Assembly (NCBI RefSeq): GCF_009846525.1
Contig: NZ_CP024621.1
Coordinates: forward strand, 1,116,001 to 1,180,000
Direction: 5' to 3'
Length of the DNA: 64,000 bases
From: Halomonas meridiana
GTDB taxonomy: Bacteria > Pseudomonadota > Gammaproteobacteria > Pseudomonadales > Halomonadaceae
The position numbers and the translations under genes are program-made. This document shows, one piece after another, positions 58,001 through 64,000 of the stretch; position 1 is the first letter of the stretch; every line of letters starts with the position of its first letter. The notes under the pieces were generated by a model, which was not told the DNA's origin, did no database searches, and saw nothing but the letters and a program-made list of their open reading frames with translations.

Positions 58001-59889
58001 GAGACATGGCGGGGGACGTGTTCGGTAACGGCATGCTGCTCTCCGACAAGATCCAACTGGTGGGCGCCTTCAACCATCTGCACATCTTCGTCGACCCGAA
58101 CCCGGATGCCGCAGCGGCCTTTGCCGAGCGTAAGCGCCTGTTCGATCTGCCGCGCTCCAGCTGGGAAGATTACAGCAGCGAACTGATCTCCCAAGGGGGC
58201 GGCGTATTCAGCCGCAGCGCCAAGTCGATCACCATCACGCCGGAAATGCAGCAAGCGTTTGGGATCGAAGACGCTCGCCTGTCGCCCAACGACCTGATTC
58301 GCGCCATGCTCAAAGCGAAGGTCGATCTGATTTGGAACGGCGGTATCGGTACTTACGTGAAGAGTTCTGAAGAGACCGATGCAGACGTGGGCGACAAAGC
58401 CAACGATGCGCTGCGTATCAACGGTAAAGAATTGAACTGCCGCGTGGTCGGCGAGGGCGGTAACCTGGGTCTGACCCAGCGTGGCCGGATGGAAGCCGCC
58501 GCCAACGGGGTACGCGTCTACACCGACTTTATCGACAACGCGGGCGGCGTGAACTGCTCGGATCACGAGGTCAACATCAAAATCTTGATCGATGAAGTGG
58601 TCAAGCGTGGCGATATGACCGACAAGCAGCGTAACCAGCTGCTGGCCGACATGACCGAAGAGGTCGCCGACCTGGTGATTCTGGATAACTACCGCCAGAC
58701 CCAGGCGCTGGACCTGTCGGAGATCTTGTCTCACCAGGGCATGGGGCCGTACCGTCGCTTCATCAGCGAGCTGGAGTCCGCCGGTCAAATCGACCGCGAG
58801 CTGGAGTTCCTGCCCGCCGATGACGTGCTCAAAGAGCGCGCCAGCAACAATCAGGGCATGCGCTTACCGGAACTGTCGGTGCTGATCTCCTACGCCAAGA
58901 GCACCCTGAAGGGCGACTTGATCAACTCCGACGTGCCGGACGACCTCTATATCCATCGTCACCTGGAGCGTCTCTTCCCGGCCGTGCTCACCGAGCGTTA
59001 TCAGAGCGAGATGTACGATCACCGTCTGAAGCGTGAAATCGTCGCCACGCAGGTGGCCAACGATCTCGTCGATCACATGGGCATCGTCTTCGTACGCCGC
59101 TTGATGGACTCGACGGGCGCTGGCCGCGCCGATATCGCCCGCGCGTACGTGGTGGCTCGCGACGCCTTCAACCTGCCGTCACTGTGGGCGCAGATCGAAG
59201 CGTTGGATAACCAAGTGCCGAGCCGTGTGCAGTACTCCATGATGCTGGACCTGATGCGTATGATCCGCCGCGCTACGCGCTGGTTCCTGCGTCAGCATCT
59301 GGGGCTCTCGACCCAGGACACCATCGAGTACTTCGGTCCGCGCTTGGCGCAGTTGCAGGAGGGCATCGGCGAGCTGCTCAGCGGCGAAGAGCAGGCCGTA
59401 TGGCGTCAGCGCTGCGACGAGCTGCAAGCAGCCGGCGTGCCGGAAGCACTGGCCGCTACGGTGGCCGCCGCGCCCAGCCTCTACGCTGGTCTGGGCATCA
59501 TTCAGGCCGCACGGATCACCAACGAGAAACCCCAGCGGGTGGCCGAGGTGTTCTACGAAATCGGCAGCCGCCTAGAGCTACCTTGGATGATCCAACAGGT
59601 CACGCATCTGGAAGTTCGCGACGCCTGGCAGGCCCAGGCGCGGGAAACCTTCCGCGACGACATTGACCGCCAGCAGCTGGCGCTGACCACCAGCGTCCTG
59701 AAGTTGGAGGCGGGCAGCCGCGATACCCAAGAGCGAGTAGCCCAGTGGCTAGAGCAGCATGCCGAGCTACACCGTCGCTGGTGCCGCTTGATCGACGAAG
59801 TGCGCGGTGGCAGTGAAGGTGGATTCGCACTGTTTGCCGTGGCCGTGCGTGAGTTGGTCGACCTCGCCGAGAGCGACAGCGAAGCGTAA
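55066..59889 (+). CDS. gdhB: NAD-specific glutamate dehydrogenase, large type
   Basis: The 1,607-residue length is that of the 180-kDa bacterial NAD-GDH class. N-terminal regulatory ACT-like segments occupy roughly the first 700 residues; the catalytic core has [29 protein letters not shown] and [12 protein letters not shown] near residues 805-850, then [18 protein letters not shown] and the Rossmann region [15 protein letters not shown]. It deaminates glutamate to 2-oxoglutarate, feeding the TCA cycle. The start has GAGG 8 bases upstream. It stands alone with its own terminator. Confidence 0.97.
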   Translation: [1607 protein letters not shown]

Positions 59890-59928
59890 GCCGCAACGCG
59901 TACTCAGCGACTCGCTGTACGCTCGTGG

Positions 59929-59966
59929 AAAAGCCGCGCCCTGGTAGACCAAGGCGCGGCTTTTTT
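59929..59966 (+). terminator. Rho-independent terminator after gdhB
   Basis: A stem of at least 12 bp (AAAAGCCGCGCC / GGCGCGGCTTTT) with a 12-base loop ends in six T. Confidence 0.92.
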
Positions 59967-60043
59967 CATCCTGCGAAGCCCGGGCGATGTGAGCTATACT
60001 GCGCCCGCTCGCATGTCGCCCACCGCTTAGGAGAGTCTTGCCG

Positions 60044-61060
60044 ATGTACCCAATTGCCCGCTCGCTGCTGTTTCGCCTGGACCCCGAAACCACCCATGGC
60101 ATGGCGCTGAACGCGCTCGACGCTTTGCACAAAGTGGGCGGTATTCAGCGGCTGTATGGTGAGCCGGTGAGTGACCCTATCGAACTCATGGGGTTACGTT
60201 TTCCTAATCGGGTCGGGCTGGCGGCCGGGCTGGACAAGAACGCCGACCATCTCGATGCGCTGGGCGAGCTGGGGTTTGGTTTTGTGGAAGTGGGCACCGT
60301 GACGCCCAAAGCCCAACCGGGCAACCCGAAACCACGCCTGTTTCGGCTGGCTGGGCATGAGGCGATCATCAACCGCTTCGGGTTCAACAACAAAGGGGTG
60401 GCGCATCTCGTTGCCCAGGTCAAAAAGCGCCACTACAACGGCATTGTCGGTATCAACATCGGTAAGAATCTGACGACATCGGTAGAGCATGCCTTGGATG
60501 ATTACCTGCTGTGCCTCGACGCCGTTCATGGCGCGGCGGACTACATTGCGGTGAATATCTCGTCACCCAATACGCCGGGGCTACGCACGCTGCAGTTTGG
60601 CGAACAGTTAGACGCGCTGCTGGGGCCGATTCGTGAGAAAAGCCGAGAGCTGAACGGCCAAGCAGGCCGAAACGTGCCGCTGCTGGTAAAAATCGCACCG
60701 GACATGAGCGAAGAGGAAGTCGCGCTGGTGGCTGGCAGCATTGCGCGCAACGAGCTGGACGGCGTGATTGCGACCAATACCACCGTCTCCCGTGACGCCG
60801 TGCAGGACGACCCTCAAGCCCAAGAGGCTGGGGGACTTTCGGGTAAGCCGGTGTTCGAGGCATCCAATACGGTCATCCGTTTGCTGCGCGCACATCTGCC
60901 GATGCTGCCGATCATTGGCGTAGGCGGTATCGATAGCGGCGAGGCGGCCAGGGCGAAAATAGCCGCGGGAGCGGATGTCGTACAACTCTACTCAGGGCTG
61001 ATCTACCAAGGGCCTGGTCTGGTGAGGCAGTGTGTCGAGGCGCTAAAGCAGCAGGGCTAA
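60044..61060 (+). CDS. pyrD: Dihydroorotate dehydrogenase (quinone), class 2
   Basis: The 338-residue protein has an N-terminal membrane-associating helix (YPIARSLLFRLDPETTH), FPNRVGLAAGLDKN, the active-site serine in YIAVNISSPNTPGLR near residue 170, and IGVGGIDSGEAARAKIAAGADVVQLYSG for FMN phosphate. It oxidises dihydroorotate to orotate, passing electrons to quinone, in pyrimidine synthesis. ATG 60044 follows AGGAGA; the TTG two codons upstream is less likely. Confidence 0.96.
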   Translation: MYPIARSLLFRLDPETTHGMALNALDALHKVGGIQRLYGEPVSDPIELMGLRFPNRVGLAAGLDKNADHLDALGELGFGFVEVGTVTPKAQPGNPKPRLFRLAGHEAIINRFGFNNKGVAHLVAQVKKRHYNGIVGINIGKNLTTSVEHALDDYLLCLDAVHGAADYIAVNISSPNTPGLRTLQFGEQLDALLGPIREKSRELNGQAGRNVPLLVKIAPDMSEEEVALVAGSIARNELDGVIATNTTVSRDAVQDDPQAQEAGGLSGKPVFEASNTVIRLLRAHLPMLPIIGVGGIDSGEAARAKIAAGADVVQLYSGLIYQGPGLVRQCVEALKQQG

Positions 61061-61095
61061 CACCGCAGTGTTGAGAGGATACGTGGTGTTGAGAC

Positions 61096-61125
61096 GATAA
61101 AAAGCCCGCTTGGTAGCGGGCTCCG
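61096..61125 (-). terminator. Rho-independent terminator of rmf
   Basis: An 8-bp stem (AGCCCGCT / AGCGGGCT) with a 4-base loop runs on the minus strand into five T. It lies about 35 bases after the rmf stop and also follows pyrD on the other strand. Confidence 0.85.
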
Positions 61126-61155
61126 TCTCCAATGTTTGGGTAAAAGGTAAATAAA

Positions 61156-61365
61156 CTAGGTCATGACCATGGGGTTTTTGTGAATGCCGGAAACGCCGAT
61201 CATTCCATCCCACTGGTCGCCGCGACCTTCACGCCAACCGCTCATCCAATACTCGCGTAAATTGACATCTTGACTGGGACAATCATCACGGGAGCGACCC
61301 GTAATGCCCGCTTTGTAGCCGTGAACATAAGCCCGTTGGAAGCGATCACGTTTTTGTCGTTTCAT
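61156..61365 (-). CDS. rmf: Ribosome modulation factor
   Basis: The 69-residue basic protein (MKRQKRDRFQRAYVHGYKAG, CPSQDVNLREYWMSGWREGR) is a clear Rmf. It binds the 30S subunit in stationary phase and promotes 100S ribosome dimers. AGAGGTTAGCC lies before the ATG. It is divergent from rlmL across a long intergenic region. The C-terminus (GIHKNPMVMT) is a few residues longer than in E. coli. Confidence 0.96.
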   Translation of the reverse strand: MKRQKRDRFQRAYVHGYKAGITGRSRDDCPSQDVNLREYWMSGWREGRGDQWDGMIGVSGIHKNPMVMT

Positions 61366-61753
61366 TGGCTAACCTCTTTGCATGAAAGCCTTTGATAAGA
61401 AGCAGTGCGTAAGGCAACGTAGTAACAGCAGGCCCGCAGGCGCGCTTTACCAGGATTGCCAACTCCACTTCGAGAGGTGACTTCAAGTTCAAGAGCGAGC
61501 TGCTGCCTCAGCGCTAATGCCTAGCACTCACGTGCTGAACGGGCGAAGCGGCAAGCTCAGACAAGCCATGGGTCGTTATCGGCGTTTTGAAACAGACACG
61601 ATAGAGACCCTGACAAGCAACGCATGCGTTTTTAGTAGCTACCCTCTTATTGTTAGACCATGATGGGGTCACTTGTCGACCATCAAATTGTCATAAGACA
61701 TACATTCATTTGCCATATATAGGAATATCGCGCGGTTACGCGCGGCGATCATC
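61366..61753. other. Intergenic region between rmf and rlmL
   Basis: About 388 bases with no supportable gene. It should hold divergent promoters for rmf and rlmL. A weak TATATA lies at 61714, 40 bases before rlmL, with no good -35. Small inverted repeats AGCAC/GTGCT and CGCGCG/CGCGCG are visible. Otherwise I see nothing. Confidence 0.4.
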
Positions 61754-63964
61754 ATGACCGAGCTGAGCCAAACTGCCCCTCTTAATCTCCTGGCGACCTG
61801 CCCCAAAGGCATCGAAGGCCTGCTGGCGGATGAACTGTCGGCCCTGGGCGCCGAACTGGGTAAAACCACTGTGGCGGGGGTCTATTTTTCTGCCGATCAA
61901 GCCACTGCCTACCGGGTTTGTTTATGGTCCCGCCTAGCGAACCGCGTGATTCTGCTATTGGCGCGTGAAGCGATGATAGAGACCGCCGAGCAGGTGCGCG
62001 ACGTGGTTGCGCGCATCGCCTGGAGCCAGCATCTTGCCCCCGGCAAGACCCTGGCCGTGGATTTTCATGGCCGCAGCGACCATATTCGCCACACGCGCTT
62101 CGGCGCACAAACGGTGAAAGATGGCGTGGTGGATGCGCTGCAGCTGGCCGGTCAAGAACGGCCCAATGTCGATACCAAAACCCCCGACCTGCGTATTTAC
62201 GCCCACCTGCACCGGGCCAATCTGAGCCTGGGGATTGATCTCTCTGGCGAGAGCCTGCACCGCCGTGGCTACCGCCGCGATGTGGGCCACGCGCCGCTTA
62301 AAGAGAACCTAGCGGCAGCGCTGCTGGTGCGGGCCGGCTGGCCGGAGCGGGCCAAAGCGGGCGAGCCATTGATCGATCCGCTATGTGGGGCAGGAACGCT
62401 GCTGATCGAAGCGGCGCTGATGGCGGCTGACCAAGCCCCTAACCTGAACCGCGAGCGGTTTGGCTTTCACGGCTGGGCAGGCCATCAAGACGCTGTGTGG
62501 AGTGAGTTAAAACGCGAAGCCGAAGCACGCGCCTCCATTGGCCGAAAACGCTGCAAAACGGAACTGTTGGGCTTCGATCAAAGCCCGGCAGCACTGACTG
62601 CCGCCAAGTCTAATGCCATGCGGGCGGGCATTCCGGCGTTAATTACGCTCCATGGTCAGAGTCTGGCTCAACTGAGCCGACCAGACACCCTGACCGCCGA
62701 GCAGGGGCTAATGATCACCAACCCGCCCTACGGCGAGCGCTTGGGCGAGCTGCCGGAACTGGTGCGGCTCTATGCCCAACTAGGTGAAAAAGCCAAAGCA
62801 CTGTTCCCAGGCTGGACGCTGGCGCTGTTTACCGGCAACCCGGATCTTGGCCACCGCTTAGGCCTGCGTGCCCATAAACAGTACGCACTGAAAAACGGCG
62901 CGCTGGATGCCAAACTGCTGTTAATGGAGATTGGCAGCTCCCGCCCTGCGCCTGAGAAGAGCGGTGAGCCGACAGACGCGGGCGTAGCGCCTCAGGCAAG
63001 CCGTACGGTAAAACCGGCGGTGTCGGAAAATGCGCAGATGTTTGCCAATCGTCTGGCGAAAAACCAGAAACGGCTAAAAAAGTGGCTGAAGCAGAGCGGT
63101 GAGACCTGCTACCGCATTTATGATGCCGATATGCCGGAGTACGCGCTGGCGGTGGATCGTTACGGCGACCGCGTACATGTGCAGGAGTACGCCGCGCCCA
63201 GCTCTATTAATCCGGCGCAGGCGCAAAAACGGCTGTTCGATGCCCTGGACGTGCTGCCTGAGGCGCTGGGTGTCGACCCCAGTAAGATTTACGTCAAGCG
63301 CCGCGAGCGGCAAACCGGTGCGGCCCAGTACCAAAAGCGCGATGCCAGCGGCGAGCGTTTTGAAGTGCAGGAGGGTAGCGCACGACTATGGGTCAACCTG
63401 CGCGATTACTTGGATACCGGCCTGTTTCTAGATCACCGTCCGGTACGCCGGATGCTCGGCGAGATGGCCAGCGGCAAGCGCTTTCTCAACTTATTCTGCT
63501 ATACCGCGACGGCCACTGTGCAAGCCGCGCTAGGCGGGGCCAGCGACAGCGTTAGCGTGGATATGTCCAACACCTACTTGGAGTGGGCGCGGGACAACTT
63601 TGCGCTCAATAAGCTTGACCCTAGGCTTCACCGCGTGGTGCGGGATGACTGCTTCCGCTGGCTGGAAACCGCCAACGCGCAGTTTGATCTGATCTTTATG
63701 GACCCGCCGACCTTCTCGAACTCGAAGAAGATGCGCGACACGCTGGATGTTCAGCGCGACCATCCGCGTTTGGTGGAACTGGCCATGGCACGCCTGGCCC
63801 CCGGCGGTACGCTGGTGTTCTCCAACAACCAGCGGCGCTTTAAGCTGGATGAAGCGCTAAGCGAGCGCTACGCGGTAGAGGAGATCACCACGCGCACCTT
63901 CGACCCGGATTTCCAGCGGCGCACCAACCTGCACCACGTGTTTTTGCTGCGCCACTCTTCATGA
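61754..63964 (+). CDS. rlmL: Bifunctional 23S rRNA methyltransferase RlmKL
   Basis: The 736-residue protein has an N-terminal THUMP domain (residues about 50-155), a first methyltransferase with DPLCGAGTLLIEAAL near 208 and the catalytic NPPYGERLG near 324 (RlmL, m2G2445), and a second with FLNLFCYTATATVQAALGG near residue 577 and IFMDPPTFSNSKK near 650 (RlmK, m7G2069). Both functions in one chain are usual in gammaproteobacteria. The ATG has a weak ribosome site. No gene follows before the window end. Confidence 0.97.
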   Translation: MTELSQTAPLNLLATCPKGIEGLLADELSALGAELGKTTVAGVYFSADQATAYRVCLWSRLANRVILLLAREAMIETAEQVRDVVARIAWSQHLAPGKTLAVDFHGRSDHIRHTRFGAQTVKDGVVDALQLAGQERPNVDTKTPDLRIYAHLHRANLSLGIDLSGESLHRRGYRRDVGHAPLKENLAAALLVRAGWPERAKAGEPLIDPLCGAGTLLIEAALMAADQAPNLNRERFGFHGWAGHQDAVWSELKREAEARASIGRKRCKTELLGFDQSPAALTAAKSNAMRAGIPALITLHGQSLAQLSRPDTLTAEQGLMITNPPYGERLGELPELVRLYAQLGEKAKALFPGWTLALFTGNPDLGHRLGLRAHKQYALKNGALDAKLLLMEIGSSRPAPEKSGEPTDAGVAPQASRTVKPAVSENAQMFANRLAKNQKRLKKWLKQSGETCYRIYDADMPEYALAVDRYGDRVHVQEYAAPSSINPAQAQKRLFDALDVLPEALGVDPSKIYVKRRERQTGAAQYQKRDASGERFEVQEGSARLWVNLRDYLDTGLFLDHRPVRRMLGEMASGKRFLNLFCYTATATVQAALGGASDSVSVDMSNTYLEWARDNFALNKLDPRLHRVVRDDCFRWLETANAQFDLIFMDPPTFSNSKKMRDTLDVQRDHPRLVELAMARLAPGGTLVFSNNQRRFKLDEALSERYAVEEITTRTFDPDFQRRTNLHHVFLLRHSS

Positions 63965-64000
63965 GCCACTCCTCCTGAGCCGATAAAGAGCAAGGGCGAT

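Noticed and set aside
57850-58788. Antisense open frame of 312 codons in gdhB
   Set aside because: No start signal and shadow-type composition over a highly conserved catalytic region.

Overview
The window is about 64 kb of GC-rich chromosomal DNA from a gammaproteobacterium, most likely a member of the Halomonadaceae (Halomonas or a close relative). This rests on gene content and order: a large 1,607-residue NAD-glutamate dehydrogenase, a monomeric NADP-isocitrate dehydrogenase, a 532-residue isocitrate lyase, and a long block (aceA, roxA, purB-hflD-mnmA-nudJ-rluE, icd, clpS-clpA-infA-bpt-aat, ftsK-lolA-rarA) that from memory resembles Pseudomonas chromosomes. I see no rRNA, tRNA, CRISPR, prophage or insertion sequence; almost everything looks like core genome.

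Layout. 1-2.8 kb: end of the 2-oxoacid dehydrogenase operon (lpd 3' end, sucC, sucD). 2.8-8 kb: a glycosyltransferase/lipid-flippase-like pair, RNase II and a HAD phosphatase. 8.1-14.9 kb: a two-component system followed by a sugar ABC importer (gtsABCD-like), with a structured intergenic palindromic element before the ATPase gene. 14.9-18.5 kb: a minus-strand group yeaD (apparently frameshifted), a small membrane protein, ycjX and ycjF. 18.6-23.5 kb: a YeaQ/GlsB small membrane protein, a large protein with three related DUF1266-like segments, an NlpC/P60 lipoprotein and an MFS exporter. 23.5-29.4 kb: a nickel unit, nikABCDE reading left and nikR reading right from a shared region holding a perfect 16-bp-arm NikR operator, with slyD convergent to nikR. 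29.5-41.3 kb: small envelope proteins, isocitrate lyase, GNAT and ribosomal oxygenase, the purB-to-rluE cluster and isocitrate dehydrogenase. 41.5-46.4 kb: the bacterial N-degron pathway, with adaptor ClpS, unfoldase ClpA and both aminoacyl transferases (Bpt, Aat) around infA. 46.5-52 kb: ftsK, lolA, rarA. 52-64 kb: hemerythrin-like protein, murI, trmA, NAD-glutamate dehydrogenase, pyrD, rmf and rlmKL.

How it fits together. Carbon metabolism dominates: sugar uptake with its probable sensor, the isocitrate branch point (Icd versus AceA), 2-oxoglutarate to succinate (Lpd, SucCD) and glutamate entry (NAD-GDH). Translation and protein quality control form the second theme (infA, rmf, rlmKL, trmA, mnmA, rluE, roxA, slyD, N-degron pathway). 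Nickel uptake is a self-contained, locally regulated unit whose Ni enzymes lie outside the window.

I did not find a convincing undescribed system. The items most worth a second look are the single-base frameshift in yeaD, the multi-hairpin element inside the sugar transporter operon, the triple DUF1266-like protein, the glycosyltransferase/flippase pair and the long NikR palindrome. Several database-style start sites (nikB, nikD, nikE, rnb, purB, rarA, lolA) were moved inward because the longer versions only translate neighbouring genes out of frame or lack a ribosome binding site.
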